Positions 1 through 12,800 are shown, counted from the first letter of the stretch. The stretch: 64,000 nucleotides of DNA from Desarmillaria ectypa (GCA_030407005.1 JAUDYN010000002.1:930001-994000); one strand, 5' to 3'. Numbers and translations are program-made. The notes: generated from the letters alone by a model not told the origin.

Positions 1-842
1 CTCGGCGATGGAGAGGGGACCGTCTGTGTATACCACCCGTCTCCAGTTCGTTGGCCGCTAAGTCCGTGATGTGCGCATCTACTGACTTGTTCGCGTCATA
101 GCCGATATTCAGAGAAGGCAGCAAGGTATATTACTTACATTCTGGCGAAGCGCTTTTTTTGAATTTCTCAAAATTAGGGTTATCTATGCTGCAAACGCCG
201 CGTCCTCGAGTTTGACGAGTTTCTCAAGATTGGGGGGTGCAAAACTGGTCGCCACGTTTTTGCCGTTAAAGCAGCACCCGGACCAGTACGTTATATCCTT
301 TTGGTCACCAACATGTTGGACCTCATGCTGCTTTAAACACAGGCTCTAACAGAGTGTCGTATAGAGCATTATCAGACAGTAGACAAGGTCCATGTGTCCA
401 TCTACGCCAAGAAAGCCGATGAAGACAAGACCACCATAAAGTTTGAAAGCGACAAAGTATATCTGGTAGTCCAATCCAGGTCGTTCTAGACTAATCATCC
501 GTTTACAGGTGATCCTTGACATCTTGTTCCAAGATACGAAGAGATTCATTCACACCATCGATCTCGTGGGTCCGATAAACGCTGAGAAGTCTACCTTCCA
601 GATCATGGGAACCAAGGTCCATCCTGGATTATTCGACGCCTCCTTTTATGAGATTGACTTTCACCTTTTAGGTTGAGCTCCACCTTCAGAAGGAGGATGG
701 TCGAAGCTGGCCCGTCTTAGAGAAAACCGAGCTAGTAAAAATCGGCAATTACGCTGTTACTTTTGGGGTTGGTGGTCGAACCGGGACCATCGGCGGTAAA
801 GAAATCATTCTGGATGCATCGAACCAAGTGAGGACAGGGTAA
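1..842 (+). CDS. CHORD and CS domain protein (RAR1/CHORDC1-like), 5' end outside window
   Basis: This is the C-terminal part of a zinc-binding co-chaperone of the RAR1/CHORDC1 family, which works with HSP90 and SGT1. Exons read 1-45, 102-125, 178-285, 355-465, 509-616 and 672-842, all joining in phase 0. The exons spell a CHORD module (CVYHPSP, then PIFREGSK, then GYLCCKRRVLEFDEFLKI, then GCKTGRH), holding the expected Cys/His ligands. A CS (p23-like) domain follows, starting VHVSIYAKKA and ending with VELHLQKEDGRSWPVLEKTE. Any first CHORD module would lie left of the window. The gene is convergent with mitochondrial IF-2, whose stop lies about 105 bases away. Family assignment is strong; the exact introns are inferred from motif continuity. 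Confidence 0.87.
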
Positions 843-948
843 ATCGTCCGTGGAGGGATGAGTTGGCTGTATTCGTAATAGATGTAGATCTATAATAAAA
901 TATTCTTCTAAGCTCATGAATAATGGTGCGAGGTCTCTACCATAGATA

Positions 949-3900
949 TTATAATACGCCTGGTTTCTCTATGGTCTCATACGTCTGAATCGTGTCTCCG
1001 GGTAAGAGATCTGAGTATCCTGCCAGACCTAATCCGCATTCCGTTCCCTTACGGATTTCCGTGACCTCCTTTTTCATTATCCGCATTGTGTCCATGGTCC
1101 CTAAAAGTAACATAAGCAATCGCACGCAAATCACAAAAGACATCGAGCGAACCTTTGTGGATCACTTTTCCATTCCTTACCACCTTCGCCGTTCTATTCT
1201 TCTCCATCAGCCCGCTAACCACACGAGATCCAGCAATCTTCTTTGTTAGCCCACCCTTCAACGATATGTCGAAAAGCTGCAAAACAGTCGCCTCGCCAGT
1301 AACCCTGGTCTCATAAATCTTTGGTAACAGATCTATGACACGCGCCGTGATATCATCTACCAATCGATAAATAATTCCTGAGGAGCAGACCGGAACTTGA
1401 TTTTGGATGGCGATGGCCTCGATAGGCTTGGGAACTTTGACAGAGAATGCAACAACTGTGCCTACAGGATGAGAATCAGAAAGGCCAAACAACAAACAAG
1501 ATGTTGGAATGAGATGGTATACCTCCCGCAGCCTTCGCCATCATGATATCCGACTCTGATACATCGCCAACGGAAGAAGAGATGACGCGGCTTATTGCAA
1601 CGTCATTCCCAATCCCATGGATGGCGCCAACTACTGCCTCCGCACTACCACTGACGTCTGCCTTGACGACCAGTTTCAGCTCCCTTAGTCCGGTCTCAAC
1701 AGGTTTCTGCTCTCGTGCTGCCTCCTCTGCCTCCGCGGCGGCTTCTTCCTCTTCCCGCCGCTCCCGCTCCTCTCTCCTGGCCTTATTAATAGCCTCCACA
1801 TCTTTCAACGACGCTTCAATCTCCGCCTGCCTAACCTTGTTGGCCAAAGCTTTCTTCACGTCACTTTCAGAGCCCTGAAGCACCTCGTCTCCTGCATTCG
1901 GAAGTGTTTTCCAGCCAGACACAGTCACGGCCATACCAGGGTAGGCGGCTTTAACAGCCTTTCCTGTTGAGTCAAACATAACTCGTACTTTGCTTTGACT
2001 AAGCCCCGCCAGGATATGAGCGCCAGGCTTCAAGCACCCCCGAAGCACCAAAACTGTCGCCACAGCACTTGAGAAAGTATTTCTGAATGTGTCCCATAGT
2101 TCATAAAAGAAAAAATGCACTCACCCGAGCCCTTTCTGTACCTGTGATTCTAAGACATATCCATGCACAGGACCATCTCGCTCAGCACGAAGTTCTTGCA
2201 TCTCTGCCATGGCAGACAATGTTTCTACAAGTGTAGGCAATCCCTTTCCAGTCAACCCAGATACCTCCACCGATGGGACATCCCCGCCAAATTCTTCCAG
2301 CTGTACATCCGCCGCCAACAATGCCTTTTGAACAGCCTCGACATCGGCACCCGGTTTGTCGATCTTATTAATCGCAACGACGACGGGAATATTGCCCTTC
2401 TCGTTCTGTATTAATCCGATGACTTCCTTCGTCTGTGGCATTATACCGTCATCGGCAGCCACGACTAAAACAACGATGTCAGTCACACGGGCACCACGGG
2501 CACGCATAGCAGAGAATGCTGCATGCCCAGGAGTGTCGAGGAATGTGATAGTGTCTTTTGTACCGGGTACAGGAACGGAGAAGGCGCCGATGTGCTGGGT
2601 AATACCACCCGCTTCACCTTTTGCGACAGATGTGGAACGTAGGGTATCAAGGAGAGTCGTCTTTCCATGGTCGACGTGACCCATGATAGTGACGACCGGT
2701 GGACGGATAGGAAGAGAGCTCGGGTCAGGATGTGGAGGGGCTTGGTAGAGATTGAAGGCGAGCTCATCGTCAACAATTGGATTTCGTCCGAATTCTTCCG
2801 CCAGTAGGACAGCATAGTCGGCGGTGAGAACTATGTCACTTGTTTGTTAGAACAACAGATAGAGGACCTGGCGCAGCATACCATGATCATAAGACATCTG
2901 GTCCTCCATTCCTGCTCTTCGCATGGCTCGCTGCAAAGTTGCTACAAAAGCGTATGAATGAGACTGTCCTTAAAGCCATAGTAATGCGACTTACTGAGGC
3001 GAACCTCCAACAACTGAGATAATGAACCGACGGATATCATAGTAGGAATATAAATGTCCGGGGAAACACGTTTCTCGACGATCGCTTTCCGTGGCCTCTT
3101 TTTTACAGTCTTGATTTCTGATGTGGAGCGCTGATCAATGGCAGTAGGTCGAGTATAGCCCATTGTTTTCAGTATAGATCCCCGTTCTCCATGTCGTTGG
3201 TGCTTGCTCCGCCACCGTTCCTGACCTTTGAGACTTGCCCCCTCGTCGACGTCCGGCTCATATCTCACCTCCGATACACCCTCTTCTTCCTCTAGACCAG
3301 CTTCATCAGACTGTGCTTCAACCTTTGCTTTATATACTGCTGTAGGGGGCCTGCTTTGCGGGGAATCCCGCCTTCGTGAATCCGTAACCACTTCCGGCTT
3401 TTGGGGAAGCTGATGAGGGGCAAGTCCTCTTTCTATTCCACGCCCTAGATCCCTCTGGCGCTGTCCGACAGTCGACAAGGGCTTCACTTCATTCCGCACA
3501 GGAATGATTGTCGGCTGAATAGTTGGCTGAACAGTGACACTTTCTGACGGCTTGCTAGGAATACGTCTTATCCAATCGACGGCCTGCATCGGAGTTGTCC
3601 TGCCAACACTTTGCGGAGTTCTCACATCACCGCGAACATATCCTGACGTAGGTGGTGGCCGAGATGGCCGAGCCCATTTCGAAACCCCCAGTGAAGACGA
3701 GCGCGGACTTGTGGAAGCGGTAGATGACAATAGTATGTTTGACGGGCCGCGGGGTGCCCATTTCCTCATCAGAGGCGACATTGAGGTCTTAGGAATGCTG
3801 GCATTCGATGAAGCGGTATCCCATTTTGTGTCCTAAGTGTAATAAATGAGGATGTGCACCAGCAAAGGACAACAAGACACGACGAACTTTCAGCTTAGCT

Positions 3901-3971
3901 GCAGTCGACGACTGCCGGGTCTGAACGCATTTTCGACAGACACTGTGCCAAGCGTGTCGTCTGCAATGCAT
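949..3971 (-). CDS. Mitochondrial translation initiation factor IF-2
   Basis: A translational GTPase that places initiator tRNA on the mitochondrial ribosome. The first exon (3888-3971) begins [14 protein letters not shown], a basic Ser-rich presequence; exon 2 ends at 3832 and opens [11 protein letters not shown] long low-complexity N-terminal region leads to an IF2-N-like segment (around 2880-3010). The G domain carries G1 [10 protein letters not shown]3 DTPGHAAF and G4 NKID. Domains II to IV follow, with a charged Arg/Glu/Ala-rich helix between domains (about 1720-1850). The last exon ends in [16 protein letters not shown], the usual IF-2 C-terminal signature. About seven short introns are needed. 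It shares a divergent promoter with the Zn2Cys6 gene. No disruption was seen. Confidence 0.93.
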
Positions 3972-4329
3972 AGAGAATGGTAGAGGAAAAGACCCGCTGC
4001 AACAGTCGGGGAAGGAAATGGGTAGGGGCCAATATTTACAATCAAAATTACCAACTTGGGAATTTATTTATTTACTGATTTTTGCTTGACTTACCGGGCC
4101 CATATGCATTTTCAAAGTATTTACCCCCGCAATGAGAATCACAAAAAAAATAATTTGTAAGCCTCAATACTACAAGAGCACTTATCAACCGAAAGTTGAA
4201 ATATTTTTGTTTAGAGGAATCCGACCCGGCCCGGAATTCCTCACTTGCACGTGGTATTATTGGCTTTTTGCGGCAAACGATGACGACCGCCGGTACAGCA
4301 CAGCACACTGCATTTCTTTCACTTACCTC
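3972..4329. promoter_or_regulatory. Shared upstream region of IF-2 and the Zn2Cys6 gene
   Basis: A 358-base intergenic space between two divergently transcribed genes. A CCAAT sequence lies near 4029, close to the IF-2 side, and the middle is AT-rich (about 4040-4210). It must hold both promoters, but no motif can be assigned with certainty. Short open frames inside it look like chance. Confidence 0.5.
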
Positions 4330-7300
4330 ATGTCGGGAAACGAGGACGACTACATCTACAAGAAGAGGCGATTGCATAGAGCATGTGATTTTTGTCGACG
4401 CAAGAAAAGTACGTCCATCTTTTCTTCATTTTGATTAGTATCAATGACTCTTGCCTCCTACTTACTTTTAGTACGCTGTATGGTTACCAAAAATCTTGCC
4501 TGGATGCCTCAATTTATGATGGAAATTATTAGGTGATGGCGTGAAAATGGATGGAAGCGAGCGGTGCTCCAATTGTAAATTGTATGATGCGGAATGCACG
4601 TACCTTGAAGCAGCCCAAGTGCGTTTTCTTCGGTCGAAGTACGACGAGGTCCTAATGTCACCACATAGAAACGCACAGTATCAAGGGGGTAAGTTCTGTT
4701 TTAATTTTACTATGTTCTTCCTGTCAAACACGACTTGTAACAAGGAATGTCGAGCCTTTGAATAAAAGGGTCCAGAGACTGGATAGTAATGTAATGAGCA
4801 ATGTACGTTTAGGAACACTTCGTCGTCCACTCGTCACTCATTCAATGTGTCATCTCAGTTTGTTCATGAGGGAGAAAGTTCCCGACGTGCTTCCTCGCGT
4901 TTCGATGAGCCTTCCTCTACCGCTGCGCCTCCTACACACAACACAACCTCACCTCTCATGCCTCTGAAAGAACTTACTGCCGTAGGGTGCTCTCCGAATT
5001 TACCTAGCGATATATCAAGCATAAAGCAGGAAGAGTGCGAAGATTATCTGACGCTCTCGGATGACTTTCAACGTCTTGAAGTGCGAGACGACTCAATGTA
5101 CCGATTCTTTGGCAAATCCAGCAGCATTCAACTTATTCAGACAGTTATCGATGCCAAACACGAATATGCGAGTTCTGAAGATTCATGGATCCCACCCAGC
5201 CTTTTCGATGCAATGCGCCCGAAGTTTAGGACGAGACGATCTGTAAGTGTCCATCCAATACAATCACTGCATTTTGGAATTCACAGATAGCCTAGTGGGA
5301 ATGGAATAACACAGAGCCGCCCTATGTGTGCACATACACGTTCCCACCAGACGATCTCCTAACGGATTTGATTGATATATTTTTCACGAAGAACGACATA
5401 ATGTTGCCGTGTCTCCATGGACCTACGTTCCGACGATGCGTCAAGGATAAACTCCATCTCAGAGATGAAATGTTTGGCGCTATTGTACTGCTGGTGTGCG
5501 CTAACGCTTCGCGGCAGTCTGATGACCCTCGAGTACTGCTCGATGGAGAAGATTCAAAGCAGTCAAATGGTTGGAAATGGTTCAATCAAGTCCAAAACAC
5601 GAGGCGGTCACTGCTCGTACCCCCGACGATACATGATCTACAGTTTTATTGTGTCAGGCACATATCTTTTTTACTTTCCCTCATGGCTAACAATCTTATA
5701 GTTGTTTGGAGAATTTATCTTTGGCATGTCTTCGCCGCAGGAAGTCACCTTTCTTCTTTCGTGCTGTTTTGTCCATACTTATATTCCCACAGGCAAGCTG
5801 GATAGTAATCGGAATGGGACTACGGCTGGCTCAAGATATCGGAGCGCACAGGAAACGGAATGGTCCGCCGACTGTGGAGAGCGAGATGTTGAAAAAGGTG
5901 TTCTGGTGTCTAGTAGCAATGGATCGAGAGGCCGGCTGTGCACTAGGTCGACCAAGTGGGATAAATGATGAGGAGTAAGCAGTCTACTTGCCAGAATCAC
6001 AACGTCCCTTTCACTATTCGATTACAGTATCGATGTCGATTTTCTCATCGAATGTGACGATGAATATTGGGAAAATCAAGATCCCGAGAAAGCATTCAAG
6101 CAACCCCCTGGGAGACCGTCCAAAATAGCTTATTTCAATACAGCTTTGAGATTAAACCAGCTGCTTGGATTCTGTCTGCGTACCATAGTAAGTGTTTAAT
6201 TATAGTCCTTATTCCGAGGTTGATATAACGATGTCTACAGTATTGTCCGAACAAATCGAAGGTTCTTTTAGGTTTCGTCGGCAAAGAGTGGGAACAGTAT
6301 ATTGTTGCTGAACTCGATTCTGCATTGAATAAATGGGTAGACTCGGTACCTGAGCATCGTAAGTGCCTGCCTACATATCACTTTCGTTCCTCAGCAGACA
6401 ACCTTGGCCACAGTTAGGTGGGACCCTCATCGTGAGGACGAGGTGTTCTTCAATCAATCCGTATGCCTGTACACCTCGTACTACCACCTTCAAATCCTTG
6501 TGCACCGGCCCTTCATACCATCTCCACGAAACTCGAGCCTATTGCAATACCCATCGCTTGCGATATGCACGAACGCCGCTCGTTCACTGTGTCACCTCTT
6601 AGATGTTCAACGACGAAGAGGTGGATTTTGGGCGCAGTATGCATGCATTGTATGTATAGTCCATTTAATCGAGTCTTGTAATCACTTAGTTTGTCTCAGC
6701 TTAACGCTTTTGCTGCCGGGATTGTCTTGTTACTGAACATCTGGGGAGGGAAAAAGTCGGGTGTTGCTCTCAACCCCAAGAAGGAAATGCAGGATGTCTT
6801 CAAGTGTATGCAAGTGTTGAAGGATGTGGAATCTACGTAAGTCGGGTCCCCTGCGTCTCTGTGTTCCTATCGATCCGCTTACCCTGACCCCTACAGTTAC
6901 CAATTTGCGGGACGATTATGGTAAAAACGTGCTAATGGAAGCTATCAGTCTATTAACTTCTCTTCAGGGATTTCTTGTATCAGCTGGCTAATGCTGGCGA
7001 CTTGCCGCTGCCTGAGCAGAATTCGCCACTTGCGCAAAAGCGAGGGCGTGATCATGATATAACGAGCACAGCTTCTGACACTGATTCGAGTCAGTCTCAA
7101 ACCAATTCATCTACCGAGGAAATGTCCCCATTTGCGCCTGAGAGTACCGATTCCACTATTTTTGACACTGGGGACGCAAGTACACATCTTCAGCAACCCC
7201 CCAGCCAGCCGTATACTAGTAGCACAGCACCCAATCTGCTAGCTGGACCATTTCATGCTCCTTATACCTCCCAAGATCATCTATTTGGCCTACCGATGCA

Positions 7301-7683
7301 CAGCGCTGAACTGGGGAAGATGCCCTTACACGGGTTGGTGAGCTTCTCCAACGAGATTCGGGATCCAACCCAGCAGTGGGCGGCGTCCGCTTCAGTGTAT
7401 AATGCTGGCATGTCGTACAATATGAATGTGCCATCAAGTGTGCCGCAGGATTTTTCTTTTCCGACGAACAGCCCTGGGGATCCTCAGTCATCATTGGCTA
7501 CATCAAATTCGGAGCAGCCGGATAATGATGCCATGGCCGTGTGGTCTAATGCCCCGAATGGGTTCGAGTAAGTCCGTTTCTCATTTAGAACATTGTGGGC
7601 TTCAGCTTCTGACTTTCGCCAGGTTGTATGACTGGATGGCGTATCTTGATGGAGTCTCTCATGGAGGGGGGGGTAACGTTTGA
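4330..7683 (+). CDS. Zn2Cys6 fungal transcription factor with fungal_trans domain
   Basis: A nuclear DNA-binding regulator with an N-terminal Gal4-type binuclear zinc cluster. The cluster reads CDFC, then C, C, CSNC-type pairs spaced C-X2-C-X6-C-X10-C-X2-C-X6-C. It only forms if a 6-base exon (4472-4477) joins exon 1 (4330-4408) to the exon at 4533. Next come a linker, KKRTVSRG and a short coiled region (NKRVQRLDSNV). The middle homology (fungal_trans) domain includes YRFFGKSSSIQLI, DEMFGAIVLLVCANASR, GMGLRLAQDIGAHRKR and CLVAMDREAGCALGRPSGI. The C-terminal third is Ser/Gln/Pro-rich, typical of activation regions, and ends DWMAYLDGVSHGG. About ten introns are needed. The target genes are unknown. 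It lies 2.2 kb from the glucanase cluster, but no link can be shown. Confidence 0.88.
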
Positions 7684-7922
7684 ATAGCAAAAAGGGTGCA
7701 ACATTTTGGTATGTATATCACAATTAACTCTGTACAGTCGTCAATATTTTGATAGAACTTGCTTTCAAATAATATATAATTTTTCAAGTTTTATAAGTTA
7801 CCACTGGAGAAACCACGGATTGAATTCTTCGTAGTACTAGTGCCAGGCCTCTTCAATCGGCAGGACTCGGCACTAACTTGAAAGTTTAACTAAGTTAAAT
7901 AGAAGTGCGTAGTCATGTGACA

Positions 7923-7959
7923 GTCGCGTCGTGTCGCGATGTTTGGGTCACGACGCGAC
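7923..7959. promoter_or_regulatory. Perfect 11-bp inverted repeat with CGCG cores upstream of ECO1
   Basis: The arms GTCGCGTCGTG (7923-7933) and CACGACGCGAC (7949-7959) are exact reverse complements, separated by 15 bases that hold a further TCGCGA. The element ends 74 bases before the ECO1 start codon. CGCG is the core of MBF-type G1/S sites in fungi, and ECO1 is an S-phase gene, so a cell-cycle operator is a reasonable inference. It could also lie in the 5' leader and fold as a hairpin. Confidence 0.5.
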
Positions 7960-8033
7960 CCAAATCGGAAGAATCTGTTTGCCTCACCTTTCTCTTTCAC
8001 CGCCATTACCGACGAACACTTGCTTCATCTACT

Positions 8034-9069
8034 ATGCCCTCCAATATTAAGCGCACGTACAGTGCTCGCCGTAACCGCGTTCATCCTCCATCATCGCCCC
8101 TCTCTGGCTTGTCATCATCTCCGGCACCGACCACGAGCAAAAAGAGACCCCTTCAAGAACGCGCGAACGTTAGTTCACCACCCGCCAAACGCGCGAAGAA
8201 AGAAGTTTCAAGGCCCATGACCAAGCCTAGACAGAAGACTCTAACTCAACTTCACTTTTGCATTGACCAATCTATCTTACGGACATGCTCGATCTGCGGG
8301 CTGTCGTACACCAAAGGTGTACCAGACGACGAGGCTCTGCATCGGGCACACTGTAATCGTGTACAGAGAGGCATGGAATGGGGGAGAGAAGAACGGCGAG
8401 AGAATGAAAAAGCTGGTATCATCGAGGTAGCTGGTGGTGTCATGCTTAAGGATGGTACACGAGGCAGAATCATCAGTGTCAGGGCAGACGCAGGAGGAAA
8501 AGTCGGATCCAAAGTGAGTCTGGATGCTGAACAGTTGACTTTCGCGTACTCACGAAACTTTACAGCTATCAACACTATTCGATACCATCAACATAACACT
8601 GTCATCGCCAGCACTCACTCGTGAAACCTTGCAGACGTCTAGAGCGTTTCTCTTCCTAGTACCTGCATCCAGCATTGCTTCTACGCGGGAAAAGATCATC
8701 GGATGCGTCATTGCGGAGAGGATTTCTACAGCTATGGCTATTGCTGAACCAAACGGAAACGCTGAATCTACCAACTCGCCAGCATCTACAAATACTGAAT
8801 CCCTTGTAGTGGTCGACACTGACACAGGAATCTTCTGCCATCCCGAACCCCTTCCTACGCCACTCGGCATACCTCGCTTGTTTGTCTCCAAAGCGCATCG
8901 GCGACAGGGCATCGCAAGTAAGCTGCTCTCTGCAGCGGCAAGAACGTCTATACAGGGCTGCGTGCTTGACCCTAGGAAAGGGCAAGTGGCGTTCACACAA
9001 CCCACTGGGGATGGCAATGCTGTCATGCGAAGATGGGGGGGAGGCGGGGTAAGGATCTATGCAGAGTGA
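8034..9069 (+). CDS. ECO1: Cohesin acetyltransferase ECO1/CTF7 (ESCO family)
   Basis: A nuclear N-acetyltransferase that acetylates the SMC3 cohesin subunit and so establishes sister-chromatid cohesion in S phase. Two exons, 8034-8513 and 8566-9069, give 327 residues. The N-terminus is Ser/Pro/Lys-rich and holds a basic PPAKRAKK stretch. A C2H2 zinc finger follows (CSICGLSY, then HRAHC). The acetyltransferase core has SRAFLFLVPAS, KIIGCVIAERI, LFVSKAHRRQGIASKLL (the R-R-x-G-x-A acetyl-CoA loop) and, near the end, VAFTQPTGDGNAVMRRW. All of these are hallmarks of ESCO proteins. No lesion was seen. An inverted repeat with CGCG cores lies just upstream. Confidence 0.92.
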
Positions 9070-9147
9070 TCTGGACCGGAGGTGTGGGATAATTTTCGTT
9101 GTGTTTATTTCATTTGTATTGTCGATTTGTCGTTATCCCATGAGGCA

Positions 9148-9622
9148 TTAGAAATATGATTCTAGAACATGAGAAAAAGCGACCGGCCGCATGAAGCAGA
9201 TGAGAAAACAGGCGGCGACGAAGCATAGAGCAATGATGAGGAAGAAATCGCGTGCTGCAATGCGGTCAGACCGTTAGCGTATAAGCAGAAGCGAGCAAGA
9301 ACTCACTCAAGTCCTTCTCATAGTGATGCTTCTTTCGCTTTCTGCAGCAGCATTTGCAAGAACACTTCCCTCTGTGTTTACAGCAGCTGCATTTTCTTTC
9401 GACTCGACGAGGCGACGCTCTTCGGGATTTGTACAGGAAGACATCAGCCTTCTTGTCAGTAATGCGTACTTGAGGTGTAGGCATAGTCTTCGATTTGGTA
9501 GTACTGGGAAGGAAGGGAATTTGGTTCTCTATCGTGTTTGTAGTGCTGATGCTGGTAGTCGTATGCTCGCCTGCTGGTGTCACGCCTTCAGTATCCGATG
9601 TTGATGCCGTGACTGGGGACAT
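9148..9622 (-). CDS. Small Cys/Lys-rich protein with one C-terminal membrane helix
   Basis: Function not recognised. Exon 9307-9622 starts MSPVTASTSD and holds a Thr/Ser-rich part, then a dense cluster of Cys, Lys and Arg (ERKCSCCKHRGKCSCKCCCR). After an intron at 9255-9306, exon 9148-9254 encodes a hydrophobic helix (FFLIIALCFVAACFLICFM) and a short tail ending in VLESYF. This suggests a tail-anchored protein with a cytosolic Cys-rich, possibly metal-binding or palmitoylated, juxtamembrane segment. An upstream exon starting at 9815 (MTLTGDVAETPRRNRRFAVF) could join through a GT at phase 1, so the start is uncertain. The gene lies between ECO1 and the GH55 cluster. Confidence 0.55.
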
Positions 9623-9846
9623 GAGGTTCCACGCGAATAAAGATAAGATTAATGAAAGATGGGATGCACGAGGGAGTGACTACCGGCGCTTGGAAGGGCG
9701 GTGCAAAGATACGTGACCAGTTCAAAAGACAGGAAGGAGCGATGCCATCGTCATCAAAGACAGCGAAGCGCCGGTTCCTCCTCGGAGTTTCCGCGACGTC
9801 GCCAGTCAAAGTCATGTGAAAAGACAGGGGTTTTTTACCCAAGTAT

Positions 9847-12800
9847 CATTCGCACACAAATTATGTTTAGTTCCGCGATATCAGTTGAAAGACAAAGCGA
9901 TGACGAAGGGATAAAATTTTATTGAGACTATTTATTTTGGGCTCCAGTAGGTCACCGTTTGTGCAAACCCGTTCGCGTTCGCACCGTGATCGATAACTGG
10001 CTTCTCGTCGACACTAAGTTGATACGTCGCCCCGACAGTGGACAACGAAGAGATGTATACTTCGCTGTCTGATGAAATGTCTGCAATCTGGGCTTGACAT
10101 GAAGCAGTTGCGAGGCAGGTTTGCGAATAGTTGTTGAAAAAACTGTATAATCCGGCACCTAGGACGTATTGTTAGTACCTCTGGAGTGAAAGAATTGGAA
10201 GGACTGACCGAAAATGAAAATGTTATGTGATGACTTGACCCTTAGAGCCCAAGCACTAGTGGTGTCGGAATCGAATGCGGGATCATTGTAGCCACCATGA
10301 ATACCAAAAGGACTAGGAGCGGGGGGAACTGGCTGATAGTATGGCTAGATAAAGTGATAAAATTACGTTAAGACAGGACCGCAAAAAAAAACGCTGAAGG
10401 AGACCCACGGTCTCTGTCTGGATTAAACCCATATAATGGTCTCGTGCTTTCACTAGATTGTATTGATAAAGAGAGTGGTGTTCGGCTGTGAAAGGATCAG
10501 CAATACTTGACGTTTGTTGCATATGTTACGTACAAGCTGCAGAAAAGAAGTCAGTGCTTTTCAAATGCTGAAAAATGAAGTAGTACGAACCTGTTCCCAC
10601 CATCCACACTGGACCCCGAGACTCCGATAATATTCCTCGGCTAGAGAAGAGAGTCACTCGGGCCTCGCTGGGCTCGTCGAGGTCGTGATCTGAGAGCCAA
10701 ACCCACGTCCCCTGAAATTTACAAAGTCAGCGTATCCCCCTACTACTATATTTGAAAAAAAAGCTCACCTCCAAATAAGCCGTAGCCTCCGACGTCAAAT
10801 ACAATCCCAAGAATGCCGGTGCACATGAGATGTCTTCGCTTCCCTGCGGACAGTGCGCCGAATCCATACCAGACCCCTCGGCTGAAACAGGAATTAAGTC
10901 TGTACTTTACGCTCAGATATAGTGAAATATACCTACATCCTCCAAGGCTTTGGCACTTGAACGTCAGTACTTAGCCGTAAAATATATCAATGGCTTACAT
11001 GATATGGCTATCCCACATTCCCGGTCCTGCAAGGTTATTGCCATGGCCACAAACATTCCATTCAAGCACAATAGCCCCAGGAGCTAAGACGATCAGCTGA
11101 ACCTGATGACTCCCTTGCGACCAACAGGAACCTTACCGGGACCGATAGTGCTGAATTATTCACGTCAGACCCGTAGTATATCTCTAATCCTAGAGAATAC
11201 GATACCTGAACACAATATCGGTGATCTCAATGGATCCTCGAGATCCTGGTTTTCCAACACGTACCACCACCTTCGGGTTTTCGACGTCATTGAAGTAGTC
11301 TCCTTTTCCCGAAATCTCGGACCAAGCTTCGCCAACTATACGACAACCCGCAGGAATAGTGACCGTGGAAGTAATGACATACACGCCAGCATCGAAGAAA
11401 ATAACCTTATTTTTGCCATACTGAGAATCGTCAGGTGTAAGCGGGCAATGGACGCATTGAAGAAGAAGGTCTGCTTACTTTGTTCAACACTGATTGAATT
11501 GCATGCGTATCGTCCGTACTAGAATAGAGATCATAAGTCGGCTGAATACTGGAAAGGGGTGACGGTGTGTGCGAACCTTCCATCTCCCTTCGCGCCATGA
11601 TCCTTGACACTGGCGAACTCGCTCACCGGAATGTCTTCATACTGAGGATGCACACGTCCAATTACTTTCCCGCCACCATCAAGGAGAGAAACAGGCATAT
11701 CAGGGACGTCAAAATGCCCTTGGATAAACCTTCCATCTGAACTTGGGCCAGTGTAAACATTGCCTTGAACCCATGACTTGATGGTTTTGATCCCAAGTCG
11801 AGTTCCTGGTAAAACAATGGCTCCGTCCCCAGTACCGACAGCGACAGGAACGTTGGTTAATTGGATATTTTTCAGGACTAGAGATCCAGCGAGAGATCCA
11901 CTACTAGCAGTAGATGAGCGTACGAATATTTCCGTCCTTGAGACCATGGCATCAATGATCGCTTCGGCGCCCACTGTCTGGTAGGTCATGAACAGTGAGC
12001 CTCGACCAAAAAAATGTTTTTAAAACGCCTACTTGTCTCTCCAACGTTTTGCCACCAGTCAGTAGATCAAATCCGACTTGGCAATTGTTGATGGTTACGC
12101 CTTGGAATGTCCAACCTACAACGCTGATGAGAAGATCAGTCTGAAATGGAAAACTTGATCGTATACCCCAGTTCCAGATAGCAAAGACGGCGGTGTTAAC
12201 CCCATTGAATACGACGTTGCGAACGGTGAATCTTGGAAAAAAAACTTGGCAAAGCGGGCAGTATCAGAAGAATTGTTGACAAACTGTTGATTTCCTACCC
12301 ACATCCCATATTTCCCTACAGTACGTGAACTTAGATCGGTTCACAAAGTCTTGAAATTCCAGACAAACCTCCGTTGAACTCAAGATCCGACATGAAGCCA
12401 CCACTAATAAGCGAGTCGTAAGGTACATCTACTCAGGCTGTAACAGAGAGAAAACATGCCTTCCATTCTCCATCCAAATTCTGCCGAGAAGTTATATCAT
12501 GTAAGTCTAATGGTGGTAAATGAGGCGAAACCCTACCCTTGATGAGCAGTGTCAGGAGCGGAAGACATCACAAATTTGATGTTGAAGAGCGATGTGGCTT
12601 GTCCTACTTGCCAATGGATACCTGTTCCTTGAGATTTTGCGGCAGGGACCCTGAAACATATTTAGCATCGAAGGGATGAAGCCTGGAGGCTGGACTTGCC
12701 GTGTGACATTGATTACGAAGTTTCTCACAGAGCGGAAGCTGCGGTAGATGTTAGTGGTGCTTCATGTGTGGAAAGCCAACAATACTCGCAAATTGTTCGT

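Noticed and set aside
1543..1878. 111-codon plus frame rich in Ser/Ala
   Set aside because: Antisense to the charged helix of IF-2.
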